Source: Berberis thunbergii (Eukaryota > Streptophyta > Magnoliopsida > Ranunculales > Berberidaceae). From it: a stretch of DNA of 64,000 nt. The stretch spans positions 124,001 through 188,000 of the forward strand of contig QNQO01000222.1 of assembly GCA_003290165.1 (NCBI GenBank), read 5' to 3'. Below, piece by piece: positions 12,065-24,539 of this stretch; the first letter of the stretch is position 1; each line of letters begins with the position of its first letter. The translations under genes and the position numbers were made by a program. Below the pieces are notes generated by a model, which was not told the origin of the DNA, did no database searches, and saw nothing but the letters and a program-made list of their open reading frames with translations.

Positions 12065-14626
12065 TTTTTTTTTTTAATTTTGTGAGATACACCGTACTCT
12101 GAGAGTAATGAGGATATCAGAGAGGGCTAGACGATATTACAATCTTATTGTCGGTGTATAGGTATTTCATTTCATACATGGTCGGTGTCTATAAGAAACG
12201 TTCTTCCATTGGGAGATTCATCTTTAGAGGTTCAGACAATAGGTAAGGGAGCATGACTCTTCTATGAAGTCATTGTGTTCAAGTCGACACAATACTTTTT
12301 TGCGACACTTTATCAGACACATGGGGTTGCTAAATGAACCAGTAGGTATTGGCGAATTGCCCCTTTTTATCTTAGAAGAAACAAAATAAAAGTGGAAATA
12401 TATGTTTTGATTAAGGATTAGAGTAGTTGATTTTTTTCCAATGACTCGTTGAAAGATAAACACAATGGATAGGATGATTTATGGACTTCAAACAGACTCA
12501 TTTGCAATTAATAAAAATAAATTAGGAATCAGATTCCCATAAGTTTTCTGTAAATAACTCAATGAAAAATAACATTTATACAGAAATAACGTGAAAAGTT
12601 ATATATTGCTTTATATTCATTGTATCCATGCCATATGTTTAGATTTTTCATGCCATTTTGTCACTATGGTGTTTTGGTCGTCCTCAGTAACCCTCCTGGT
12701 AGTTTTCCTCAAACCGGTACATAAATTTTCTCATCTCTAATCTGTCCTTCATATCATTCTTTTGAATTGCTGTAACCTTTCAGGCCATGGCTCCTCAGTC
12801 ATCTATGAGTTTCTGTTTTTATTAATGAAGTATCTTCATTATTCTTATAAAGACTCCCAATTTTATTAAATGAAGACGATTAAATATACAGGGCTATCCT
12901 AAAAGAGAGATTTATGGTTTCCAAAATGTCATAGAGCTTCTCTTAATAGAGCCTAAACGAACCCACGAGAAACCTAAGAGTCTAAGAAAGTGGTGCCATA
13001 CTACTCATGCTAACTTATAAAGGACTAGTAATCATTCTCTTCATCTTACAGTAGACATTCACCTTCGTGCCTCTACAGAGTAAAGCATTGCATATAAGGA
13101 TTTTGGTAAATGACCTCCAAATAAATAAATAAATAAAGATTTTCAGAGGAATATCTTCCCTCCAATTTGATCAAAGTAACGGCCCGTTATCCCTAAGTCT
13201 CTCAACTAGGATTGATCCCAAAGTCATTTTTATTTGTTTATTATTATTCTTTAATCCCTACTAAACTATGAATCGGTGACTTCTATGCTTAATGTTTCCT
13301 TTATGGAGAGATTCGTCAGTTTCAGTAATTTTAGCATACAATGGTATTAGTCATCAAGCCTGTTGCATAGGTTATTGAAGGCCATAGCCACTTTTAGCAT
13401 GATAGCTTATTGGAGAGCATTATCATTTTTAGCATGCATATCTCTTGACAGCCCTCTCTGCACCACTGATGTTGTGGGCTAAACCACTCTTAAAGAAGTG
13501 TGGTGTTTACAATTCGGAAGGTCTTGGTGCTATAAGAGTGTGAACCCAGACCTAAAAGTCTTCACTTGGTTTGTGGGACAAATTCTAGTGCAACCTTCAA
13601 GTCATCCAGACTAGCTGCCTTCCATACCACTCATCCTCCTCAAGTGTCATGGTATTCTAACAACATGCTTTACATCATCCCTACTTAACCACCATGGGAA
13701 GAGGCATGGGATTTTTTTTACACAAAAGCCAGGTAGTATATAGTTTGTTTCCACAATTAACAATCTTCAATTGGACACCTTCTAAACGTGGGACGATCTT
13801 GGTGCAACTTTTGTAACACCACACCGTACACCATCAGAAAGGCTCGGGAATTTTAACACAAAAGACCCATCTGTATTGGAGTTTAAATCCACGCGTAGAA
13901 TCTTCACTTGGACAACTTCCTAAGTGATGTCGGACAAATCTTAGCGAAGACCTGGTGGCATTAAAGTCCGTATCTCCACTTCGAATCTTCACTTAGAAAA
14001 CTTCCCAAGCAAGATAGAACGAATCTTAGCACATTTTTCTAGCCACCATCTCATCCTCCTGGAGGTTTGAAGTGTCACAAATCTCTCCATCTTTGGTTAA
14101 GGCTTCCTCGGGTTCAGTACCAATTATAACAACCCACTCTATATTAACTATCTTTGAAAGAAAGGCCTTGATGCTATTTAGGAGGGGAGTCCACACTAAT
14201 GAATCTTCATCAAGTAGAATCTTCACTCTGACATCTTCCTAAGTGATGTAGGACAAATCCAGGCACAATCTTCATCTTGTGTTGGGTTTGCCTCTTTCCA
14301 GCACAACATTTATTCTCCTTGGGAATTGGGGCCTCATGCACATGTAAGCTCTGGCCGCAATGAGCTTTCTAAAATTGAATTCAGTTTTGTATGTGTCTCC
14401 TTCATTTTTAGTAAACTAGTGAATTGGGACCTACCTCGGTTTATGGTTTTCCACGTGATACATTTATTGTGCTTGTTTGAGTTCTTAATATCTTGTGTAT
14501 TCTCTTAGATTACAATTGCATCTCAGAGCTTTAAGTAGTGTGTTCAGCAGCACTCATACTCATCTTTGTACTCTATCATTATATAGCACTTTAAGTTCTA
14601 ACAGTTGATTATTTATTTTAAGTTAG
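11917..14626. other. Anonymous region, probably RAD1 intron or upstream DNA
   Basis: No exon could be assigned. Between about 13500 and 14300 a degenerate block of the type AATCTTCACTTGGA...AACTTCC.AAG.GATG recurs several times (near 13900, 13985 and 14219), which suggests an old repetitive element. Because the next exon at 14627 is internal, this may be intron sequence. Confidence 0.4.
12035..12075. repeat. Homopolymer: 30 C followed by 11 T
   Basis: C runs from 12035 to 12064 and is followed directly by T to 12075. The true length may be unreliable in an assembly. Confidence 0.9.
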
Positions 14627-15422
14627 ATCAGTAGATACGCCAGATGCCTGCATCTATGCTGAGATCAGAACCAGGATCCCAGATACCATTTCATGGGATT
14701 ATAATTTTGAACCTGCAGGTAGCACCCCCATAAGTTTCACTGTCAAGGTATTCACTTGATCTAGGCCTGCTTTCTTTGACTTGGAAAATTGTTGTTTCTT
14801 CTACTTACAATAATGAACTATAGTCTGCAGCACTGAAAGAGGCTGTTGATGATCTTGAATGGCCAGGTTCAAGCATCCAGATAAATCTCCAACCAGATCC
14901 AGCTTGTGTTACCTTTAGAGGTGAAGGTCATGGTGATTTACAGGTACCATTTTGAACTGGCTTTTGAACCACACTATCTCGCCAGTATTTGTTACCAAAA
15001 ATATTTTTAAATGTACTTGTACTTTTGACAGATAGATTTCATGTATTATTCAAACATGGAACTTCTGATTGCATTCCAATGTGAAAGCCATATTTCCTAC
15101 AGGTATTTTGTATTGCCTTATATCCATCACATCGAAGAGATTTGATTTGACTTGTAGTTTGTATATGTTCAGGTACAAGTACAAGTTCCTCCGGGCAACC
15201 ACAGCAAACATTCCTAGTAGTGTAATGAAGGAGAATAGGGGAAGCAAATTGACCATTGGGAGAGGTGGAATGTTGAAAGTCCAGCACTTAGTATCGGTTG
15301 CAAGACCATCCAATGCACACCCGCATATTGATTCTGCTGGCTATCAACAACCTAGTCGTATTGCTTATATTGAGTTCTTTGTCAAACCAGAGGCAGATGA
15401 AGACACTGTAAATGATTCATAA
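14627..15422 (+). CDS. Checkpoint clamp protein RAD1, 3' exons only
   Basis: RAD1 is a subunit of the 9-1-1 (RAD9-RAD1-HUS1) clamp, which is loaded at damaged DNA in the nucleus and activates checkpoint kinases. Four exons are readable with GT-AG borders: 14627-14747 (DACIYAEIRTRIPDTISWDY), 14824-14943 (ALKEAVDDLEWPGSSIQI, then VTFRGEGHGDLQ), 15032-15102 (IDFMYYSNMELLIAF) and 15173-15422 (YKFLRATTANIPSS, GSKLTIGRGGMLKVQHLVSV, HIDSAGYQQPSRIAYIEFF), ending in TAA at 15420-15422. The frames join cleanly and no lesion is seen. This covers roughly the C-terminal 60% of a plant RAD1. The first exon begins mid-protein, and the N-terminal exons were not found in the upstream 14.6 kb. They may lie beyond the window across a very long intron holding the Tat element, or the copy may be truncated. 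Confidence 0.9.
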
Positions 15423-15506
15423 CAGTCAGTAATAGTTACTTGCTCTCAAAATGGCCAGCTTTTATAGCAGGGTGTTTGGATTTTATTGAATTACATTATG
15501 CATATA

Positions 15507-15507
<1 letters not shown>

Positions 15508-15537
<30 letters not shown>
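15508..15537. repeat. A(30) run 85 bp after the RAD1 stop
   Basis: Thirty consecutive A residues lie just downstream of the RAD1 coding end. The gene keeps its introns, so this is not a retrocopy tail of RAD1. Confidence 0.85.
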
Positions 15538-15538
<1 letters not shown>

Positions 15539-15835
15539 GGATTCTTCTGACTGTAAGACATGTTATGCATACAGATCATGACAGCGTGTTGTGCATTTGA
15601 AGACGATTACCTTTCTACTCCACATGGACATTCTCTCTCCTAATAAAAGTTGCTTGGCAAATCAGAATTCAATATGATGCTTATCCGATCCTATTTCTTG
15701 TATTATTTTGATCAAAACTATTTTTTATGCTTAACCACTATCACTACTCCCTTGTATTTCACATGCCATACCCCAGTTGAAACATCCATTTTGCATTGCA
15801 AGAACTGCAAATGGATCTGTTTACACCTCCAAATG

Positions 15836-16290
15836 GGCGAGTTCAAAGTTGAATTTGGGGTTTGGTTGAGCTTGGAGAGTGCATTTTCATGTTCCAACAG
15901 ATGATGGCCCAAAGCTCAATAGGCTTGAGGTTTAAACTCAATAGACGGATCCATTTAGAGGGAGCTATGCATAGTCATGCAATCAGGATTGTCTTGCATG
16001 TGTAGCCTAACAATTATTTTTAAATGGCGAAGTGTGAAATGTTGAAATCCACACAATCATGCATACGCAAGAGAGTCTCGCATGTGTAATTGTTTTATAC
16101 ATTGGAGTGCATCAATCCTCAACCTATCTCAAATGGATGTAGGATTTTGGGGTTGATGTTAAGCTCACCAAACCCAAAGTCAAATCTAAGTTTTGAGTGA
16201 GCTTTGAGAGTGTATTTTTATGCTCCAACGGATGACCAAAGCTCAATTGTTTAAGCTTTCAGCCCAACCAGTTATCAAAAAATAGTATGG
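15836..16290. repeat. Diverged direct repeat pair
   Basis: A stretch near 15836-15930 (GAGCTTGGAGAGTGCATTTT, then ATGTTCCAACAGATGA) recurs in diverged form at 16168-16270 (GAGCTTTGAGAGTGTATTTT, then ATGCTCCAACGGATGA), offset by about 332 bp. This suggests an old dispersed or tandem repeat. The class was not determined. Confidence 0.6.
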
Positions 16291-16611
16291 GCTTTGTCCA
16301 TTTGGCTGGAGCAGGGCACGTTAAGTAGTCTTGCGCATGCATGGCGGACTTTTTTAGGTGCCTAGCCTACATGACTAATGTGACCCTATTTGGTTTGAAC
16401 ATTTTAAACGGTTGTGTTAATTGGCCGATTGGTGGACGCTCACCCTCAACCTCAGTTGGGTCTATCCTTTTGAGGTTGAGCTCCCCATTGGAGATGCTCT
16501 CAGTTACCAATTTTTTTAGAGCTTGTGGCTCACATGAATGTTACGAGTTAAAAAATATAATGGCATGTTTGGAGAGTTCTACTCTAGCCTTTGGATTTGG
16601 TTTCTTTATTT

Positions 16612-16667
16612 CAATTTTCAATTTTCAATTTTCAATTTTCAATTTTCAATTTTCAATTTTCAATTAT
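16612..16667. repeat. Minisatellite (CAATTTT)n
   Basis: About eight near-perfect copies of a 7-bp unit lie in a row. The ORF that crosses them is not a gene. Confidence 0.9.
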
Positions 16668-17179
16668 ACATACTGGAGTTAATGTTGGCTAAGGTAGTTT
16701 GAAGATGTGGAATCTTAATCTAAGGATATGTTCAGGATTAGGAGCCAGTGAATTGCACACTATCACTCGTGTCGTTTTAGTTAAGGAAATAGATTAGGTA
16801 TAATGCTAACAATTTAAGGTATTAAATGGGCCAAGTTGCACATCCAAGTGTGGAAGGGTAAACTCAAATTTAACCTCAAACTCATTGGCACCTTGCCAAA
16901 GCCAAAATGCATTGCGCAGTGCTTGAAGTAAGATATTTGTTTGAAAATGCACTTCAAAATCGTTTCTAGATTTGAAGCATTTTGAAAGTAGAAGTCTATT
17001 CTACACTATTATACTTGAAAGTTTGATTCCAAAAGGTACATCGTATATCTTTGGAGTTCAGATGTGGGACGTATCCGTTGCTAACAATTTCATAAAACTT
17101 GGCCCTTTGGTTGTCAACTCAACTTGAATAAGTTCCCACAAATATAATATATTATCGTTCACTGACGTAAATAGTTCAT

Positions 17180-18150
17180 TGAAAAAAACTTCCCCGTTTT
17201 GGGCAAATCCGTCCCAACTCCGGTAGGAATCGCGAATCTCCGAATCAACCTCAAATAACCAATTTTTTTCAAAACCATCCCATGCTCCGTCACGGATGGC
17301 GGATATCCCCTCCGCCCCAATTAACTTTTTAAATAAACACTAAAATCGTCTTCTTCTCTAGATCTGCGACATATACAACAATATGAAAGAGATAATAGGT
17401 TCGCTCCAAGTCCTCCTGAGCAACACAAATCTTACATAACCACTGCAAGAACTCTGATATAGAGATAAAGAAGATGAAGATGGGATTATAATGAAGAAAA
17501 CCTACTCGTTCTTCTCTTAGATGAGATCACGGTGTTAGGCGACTCTAAAACGCCTGAATTGACAAAGAAACCCTAGAGAGAGATCTAAATCTGAGGTTGA
17601 TCATGTTTTGCTTTGCAGGGAGAGATCAGAGACGAAGTAAAGGAGGAGTTGCTGCTCTTGTGAGGAGGTTTGGAGAATGAGCTTATGATCTGCTAGACGA
17701 ACTCCACCATTATAGATGAAGAAGAAGAGAGATCGGAAGACAACAATAGGGTTTCTCGGTTGGAGAGACAAGATGGAATTTGAGAACATAACAGAACCAG
17801 AACAGAAGAATAAGAAGAAATTACGAAGGCGTGGAACGAGGGTGGCTGGTGGTGGTCCTGGTGGAAGGCTAGGAGTCGTGGAACAAAGACGAGTTCTCTG
17901 TGTGGGAGATGGAGATAAAGAGAGGGAACTGGGGAGTGGAGGGTATGGAAGGCTTTTATTGTATAAGGGTATTTTCGTAATGACATAAATAAATGAATAT
18001 CCTTGGGACGAATATGGCCAAATTTGTATCCGCTCCGAATTCGTAACGGATTAAAATGTGGATCTCCGAAATCTATTAAGGCAAAGCCAAATCTAGCCCA
18101 TTGAAGGCGAGGCAAATATCCGTATAAATTTGCCCCATTGCCAACCATAG
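17180..18150. mobile_element. Candidate non-autonomous element, ends not defined
   Basis: Both edges carry related motifs in opposite sense: GGGCAAATCCGTCCCAACTCC and CTCCGAATC at the left, and GGATTCGGAG-like sequence plus TTTGCCCCATTGCCAAC at the right. The A/G-rich core at 17590-17960 looks like a gene's 5' exon read on the minus strand, with a long open frame there. No target duplication was found, so class and borders are open. Confidence 0.35.
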
Positions 18151-18199
18151 GAAATACTACTCCAGTAAGTAATGAAGTGTCAATGGCTTGTTTGGTGAT

Positions 18200-20890
18200 T
18201 ATGCTCAAATAAATTCTAAGAGCTCTAAATCCTTTAAGTTGTTAAGCCTATCACATTTTCAGGTGAATAACTCACCATTCAAATGGTATGTTAGTTCCAT
18301 TTTTAGATATAGTTGTAATTATTGTATTAGTTTTGTCCGCCAAAAAACATTGTGTTGTACCAATTTTAGAAATTAACAATGAAAGCAACATATGCATGTA
18401 TATGTTATCGAAAAATTTAGGGGGCTGGTGCATGCTTTGTCATTGAATATTAGAATGCTTTTGTTTAAATTTATCTAATTTTTTTGAATTTTAAATTTCC
18501 AGCAAATTGAAAGTTTAGATAATTTAGAATCAAGAGAAAAGAAGAATAAATATCGGTGTCCATGTGAAAAATGTTGATAATCTTAAGCATCCATAGTTGA
18601 GCTTTGGGAACCTCAATCCCAGTGTCATCATCATCATACATAAAATAAAAAAATAAACAAAGGAATTGCTATATGTACCCAACTATTTGGTTCGTTTGTG
18701 AGCATTAATTTGTTCTTGACGAAAGAACAAAAGTAAGTATTGTCAATAAAACTAAACTTCAGTTATGAATTCTTAACTTCAAATTTTGCATACAAACATC
18801 AAAGATACACTAACCATCATCATAAGTTCTACAATATATAGCAAACACATTGGTAGGTTGTGTAAAAAAATCTTATAAAATCACCCTACAAACAAATTCT
18901 CTCTTCTTTGTGCATCTAAAATAAAACGCGGAAGAGTATAATGTGTTCATCAAACACAAAAGGGTTAAAAAAATACATATTAAAAAGAATAAATAAATAT
19001 GTAAGGGAATGCATCTATTTAAAAAAAATTATTGCAACTATTATAACAAATTCGAAAAAATTGCATGTAAAATCCAAAAAATCATAATTGGAATCTTTTC
19101 TACAAAGTTTTCAATCAACAACATTGGTACTCTTCTTCTCTTGGTAATTAATTAGAGTTATTTTGAGTTTAATAAAATGTGGTGTGCACCAAGCAATTTT
19201 TAAAAGTTAAATCAAAAAATAAAGTTATGGCCATCGAGTCAAACAATTGCAAATGTTGGTACTTGGTGCTAGGGTCAGGATTCGGTGACCTAAGGTTTTA
19301 ATAAAGGTTGAAACATAACATCCTAATTGTACACATACTTAGATCCAACTAATCACAATTATTAGGAACCGCTGTATACTTCCCTTGTTTATTGCTAAAT
19401 TAAATCTCAAACAAAATTTTAGTAGAAAATCTATCTTTCCTAAATTGGCACATCATATTTTCTTTGTAGAAAATATATATTAAATAGTGGCTTCTTCTCC
19501 AGTCTCCATTTATCTCAATCTCTTATTTTCTCTGCATATTTCAATTTCTATAGACAACTCTTTTGCAATTGATCTACGATCTCCTTGAAACAAAAAATAA
19601 GTTTCAACTTGTGTTTTGTGGAAGCTCAGCATCATCAGGTTGACAAAATGTACTCCACCTTACGCATAAAGTAGGAGATGATAGTGTTTTCTTTTGTTAT
19701 GAAATCGATAAAATCCTACATGTCTGTATCACCTTGAATGCAAACACCCGCTATCTCAAAAAACATTTTAATGATTGTATCAATATTCACGTTGAGCATT
19801 CTAGAGAGAAGATGAACCATTTAGGGTAACTTTTATATCTAAGTTGGACTATTTTGTATTTCCAAATTTGGATTGAAAATTAATAAGTACTAAATCAAGG
19901 AAGTACATAGGGTGTGATCCATTGGATCTAAGGATATGTACGGTTATGAATCAACCCATGTTAAAAACTTATTTTCACTAGACTACCCTAATAATAATCA
20001 AAATTTTAAGTTGCATGCTCATTTTTGCCAATTGTGGTTATGGGCAAAATGGAAAGTTAAAGTACCTTTTGTGCAAGAATTCAACCAACTGAGGAATATG
20101 TCTAATTTTCATCTTTAAGGGAGCTATGTCAAATTTTGAATTAGTGTTAAGGGGTATGTCTAAAAACCCTTAATTTTAAATGGGGCAGGTTGATATGTAG
20201 AAGATGCAATGGGGTAATGCGAGACTAATTGACTAAAGTGCAAATCAACTAGTCTGTATGGTCCATAAGGTAGATTTTCGCCATCTCGTCTATTTAAGAC
20301 AAGTTAACTCCCACTAATCAAAACTTTATATAATTAATAAAGCACTTATGATTAATTTTAGAAAATAATTAAGACTTTTTTTTAAAATCGGAAAGTTAAC
20401 ATTATAATTGTTTTTTAACAAAAATTATAACCAAACAAATCCAAATTTTTTAGTAGATGCATCATATATCATCTTTTGAAATCTATTCCAAAATCAAAGT
20501 TCACACATATCCTACATGAGAAATTTGAGTGGTTTCTAAGTCTCAAACAAATCTAAGAACAATGAACAATATTATGTTACATACAACAAGGTTTTTCACA
20601 CTTAGAGTATCGATTAACAACATTCACCTAGACATTACCTTCACAAGAATAGTAATGGTATTAAGAACTACAAAGGGGTACTTTCAAGTATTAAGTCGCA
20701 CAAATCAACCCTATGTCCTACCCCTTTATTGATTTTGTTTTACCTCCATGGATCTCTATGCGAGATGAGTGTTTAGCATTGGAGTTAGCGTCAGCGAGTA
20801 CTGGTTTTTTTTTTTTGTTAAAATTTTTGTTGAAAACAATTTTAATTCTTAAGCTTCCAATTTGAAAAAAAAAAAAAAAACTTAATTCTT
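18200..20890. other. A+T-rich intergenic DNA
   Basis: No exon, RNA gene or clear element end was recognised. The short ORFs are scattered and lack family motifs. Confidence 0.5.
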
Positions 20891-20897
20891 TTCTAAA

Positions 20898-21221
20898 GGG
20901 TTAACTTGTGTTTGGGTCCTCAACTTTGTATCAGTTTGAGTTTGGCTATCAAGTTTGTCCAGCTTTGAGTTTGGGTCTAAGACCATATTGACCGTCAGTC
21001 AACACTTTGTTACAAATATAGGACCTATACATAAAACTGACATAAATTATGGGATCTAAAGTCTAAATTTATCTATAAAAAGTAAATAATATTTTCATTC
21101 AATGACTGGACGGCGAGTAAATGGTCAACGTGATCTTGAGACGCAATCTCAAATTTGGACAAACTTGAGGTACAAACTCAAAGTTGGTATAAGTCATTGG
21201 ATCCAAACACAAATTAACCAT
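20898..21221. mobile_element. MITE with 9-bp target duplication (Mutator-type size)
   Basis: Subterminal inverted repeats (GGTTAACTTGTGTTTGG at the left; the right end reads GGTTAATTTGTGTTTGG on the complement) bound a 324-bp stretch. It is flanked by the perfect 9-bp repeat TTTTCTAAA (20889-20897 and 21222-21230). A duplication of 9 bp is typical of Mutator-like elements. It has no coding capacity. Confidence 0.7.
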
Positions 21222-21230
21222 TTTTCTAAA

Positions 21231-23538
21231 ATTAGTCACAAGGGCCTTATTAATTGTATATAAGTGTCGATTAGTGTATGAGTTAACTTGGTATAAACAG
21301 AAGAAGTGACAAATCTACCTCGTGGACCATATTTGTTCTTCCATGATCTGCAGACAAGGTGACATGTAAGTGAGACTTTTGCAATAGTTGTGAAATACTG
21401 TCTTTTGTTGCCAAAAACATTGATGAAGTTTGAATATCAAATACATTAGTGTTGATAGTTATTACAAATTGTAAAATATTTGATTTCATAAATAAAATTT
21501 GAAAATGTTGCTCTTGCAATACATCATCTAAATCTAATTAAATAATTTAGAAAAAACTTCGATTTTCATGGATTAAATCTAGTTTGTATATTTACATATG
21601 TTGGTGTATTGACCCTAAAGTTGACAAAAATCCGTGAAGCTGTGAATCAAGTGATACAAGAGGATTAATGGAAATGGCTTCGTAAGTCGACTAAATATAG
21701 GAGGTTGAGCCCTCTATTATGGTTTTAAGGCCCAATCTTGACTACTTATTTTTATGTATTTCGCATGTCAACCGAGGGTGGTGATTTAGTTATGGTTGTG
21801 AGAGGTCTTCAAGAGCACTTGCTAGATTTGATCCCCAAAGCTTGAAACCTTTATTAATAACGTCGTTAAATAAGGGAAAAAAATAAAGGAGAAAACGAGC
21901 AAATATAGGAAGATGAGGACATGGATGTGATGTAGTTTTGATTGATAATGCAATACTCACTGAGTTAGTGAATTATGTTCAAAACATGTGGAATCTCTTA
22001 TAAATATGCTTGTTTGGATTATAAAAACTTTTACGATGAGTTTGGCATTATAGATGACTTAGGATTTTGTCAACCAAATATGAAGTAACCCAAAAGAAGT
22101 AATTGATGATCAAAGTGAGTTGAAGATCAAGTCCAAACTTAAACAATATATTGGTCAGCTCATTGACATGCATGAATCAAACAAAATAGACTAAGGCATC
22201 CGAAGATGAAAGAATAACAAGGTAGTTTAGATTGGATGTTGAAGATGGTCAAGCCTAGTTGATCAGATTACCCCGGTCAACCAAACCTAATGGGAAAACA
22301 CCAACTTTCATTAAACAATGACCGCTCAAACTTATTAAGTATGGTCAACTAGAACAATGCTAGAACTCTTATTTTCTTTATTTAAGTATAAGGATCTCAC
22401 ATTTTATGTCAAATACTTAGTAAGAAAATGGCATTTATATGAAGAAGCCTGAAGAAGAAAAACTCATTTGAGATAAATTGAAGCCTACTTACATCTTGAT
22501 AATGCCTCCTTTGGAAAGATATTAAAACATATTTACATCTTGATTGTGCTTCAATTATAAATATGAGTTTCAAACCTTCATATCATATATATTTGTATAT
22601 GCTAATAAGTTTTCTCAATTAGCAAAATGAGTGAAATGGTGAGAGAAATAAGTAAAAAACCAACTTTTTAAAACCAAGTCCCTCTGAGGGCAAGTTTGCA
22701 TTGCGAGGTCATGGGGATCAAAACAAGAGATCTTGTAGAGTGCATCTTTTTTGCTATTTTTTTCCGTGGATATTAAGTAATACAAGTGCATAGCTTAACG
22801 ATATTTTCTCGTCTTGGATGTAGTCTCATTGAAACCAATCGAACTTCGACGTTGTGAACCACATTATTTTTTAGTATTGTTTTGGTTTGCTTTCTTGATT
22901 TCTCTTTTACATTTGATACCATTTGTTTAATGTTTATTCTGCATATTTGGATGTACATTTCCACACTCATAATTTTGACAATCAGGGGATTTCATGTGTA
23001 ACCATGACATGAGATACATATGGTGCATTAAACTTGTATTGAGACTTGTCTTTAATTTAATAATATTTTAGAAATTCCATAAAGGCTCAAGTGTGATTTA
23101 AGCATTCTCAAGGATTTGATTAAACCATGTTTGAGAGCTTGGTTGATCAAACCTAACTTGAAATAAGACAATTGCTAATTTGTGTTTGTGTCTTAGATTA
23201 TGGATCGACTTGCTTATGCTAGTTGGAGCTAGAACTATTTGTAGTCATTCTTCGAGTGTGTAATAGTATTCCCCGACTAATTATAATAATAATAAAAAGG
23301 TTGTCTTTATGTATATTAATAAATGATTTTCAAAAGTAACTTTCAGTTTGTATCTTAGCTAAACCACACTAACGTTGATTTGTGCTAACTTTGGAGTTAC
23401 AAATATGAGTGCGATGGAGGCTATGCTGTTAATGATTTTATCCAATGAAACTATAATTTTTTTATATTTTTTCTCTAATATCTATAGTCACTTTTGTATG
23501 AGTTTTACTTGTGGTTATAGTATACTTACATATTTAGA
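21231..23538. other. A+T-rich intergenic DNA
   Basis: No gene was recognised between the MITE and the CACTA element. Confidence 0.5.
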
Positions 23539-23568
23539 CACTACAAGTAAACAGGTGTTTAGCGACGG
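23539..23568 (+). repeat. Left terminal inverted repeat of the CACTA element
   Basis: It begins CACTACAAGTAAACAGG and runs into the subterminal repeat TTAGCGACGG. AGA precedes it. Confidence 0.9.
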
Positions 23569-23960
23569 TTTTCAAAAGTGTTTAGCGGCGGTTAAAAACC
23601 GTCGCTACATAATACAGTGACGGTTTTAACCGTCGCTACATAATACAGCGACGGTTGGCCAATCGCCGCTAATAAAGGCGTCACAAGAGCATTCGGCGGC
23701 GATTTTTTGCAACCGTTGGCATAACCGTCGTTGTATGTTATTTAGCAACGATTAGTAGTAACTGTTGGTAAACCCGTCGCTAAATACTATATAGCAACGG
23801 GTGTTAACCGACGCTAAATACAGGGCAAGAATTGACGTTTTATAATATTCTGCTACGGTTCTTAACCGCCGCTATAGTCCGTGGCACTTACAACGATTTA
23901 TATCCGCCGCCAAATTCAAATTGGTAATTCTTTTAGTGACGGTTAAAACCGCCGCTAATG
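23569..23960. repeat. Left subterminal repeat array of the CACTA element
   Basis: Many direct and inverted copies of a 10-12 bp motif such as AACCGTCGCTA or TAGCGACGGTT, often forming small hairpins. In En/Spm these arrays bind the TNPA protein. That role is inferred here. Confidence 0.85.
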
Positions 23961-24539
23961 CCTGTCATTATTATCATGATAATTCTATTATGCGCACTAG
24001 AAATATGTAAACAATCTATAGTTACATTTTAACCTGTAATCACATTTTTCAACCTGTAAACAATCTGTAAACAACCCACAATTTTACACAACTATTTTAT
24101 ATCGAAATCATCAAATAAAACTTGACTTCAACTATATTGTCATCAACTTTAACAAAAAAAAACCTATATTATCATCAAAGTTAACAATATATCAAAGCTA
24201 GTACATGTAGAATTTCTTGAAGTTTGATAGTTAAAATCAAATTTACTACAGCTGAAATTGTGCCACGTTCTTGAAAGAAATTAGACAATGCTATGGAGAG
24301 TGGAGCGATGAAGATCCTCATTAGTATTTTGACAAGGTGATGAGGGCCTTGCAGTTGCTGGTGAAGCTTGCCCACTTTCTTCGTCTTGTGCCTAAAAATG
24401 ATGAGTCAACAATATTACTCTAAACTTGAACCAAATTACAATAATTAATTGATTTATATTTAGTAAGTAACCAATATCATTGTTAACTAATATATATTAA
24501 AATAATGTAAAGGCAAAGAAACATACGGGTGTAGTGAAT

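Noticed and set aside
15508..15537. RAD1 as a processed retrocopy because of the nearby A(30) run
   Set aside because: Three introns with proper borders are retained in the coding region, so it is not a cDNA copy.
17693..18208. Minus-strand ORF of 171 codons
   Set aside because: It runs across the edge of a repeat-like segment, and its composition changes abruptly. It was treated as part of a candidate element, not a gene.
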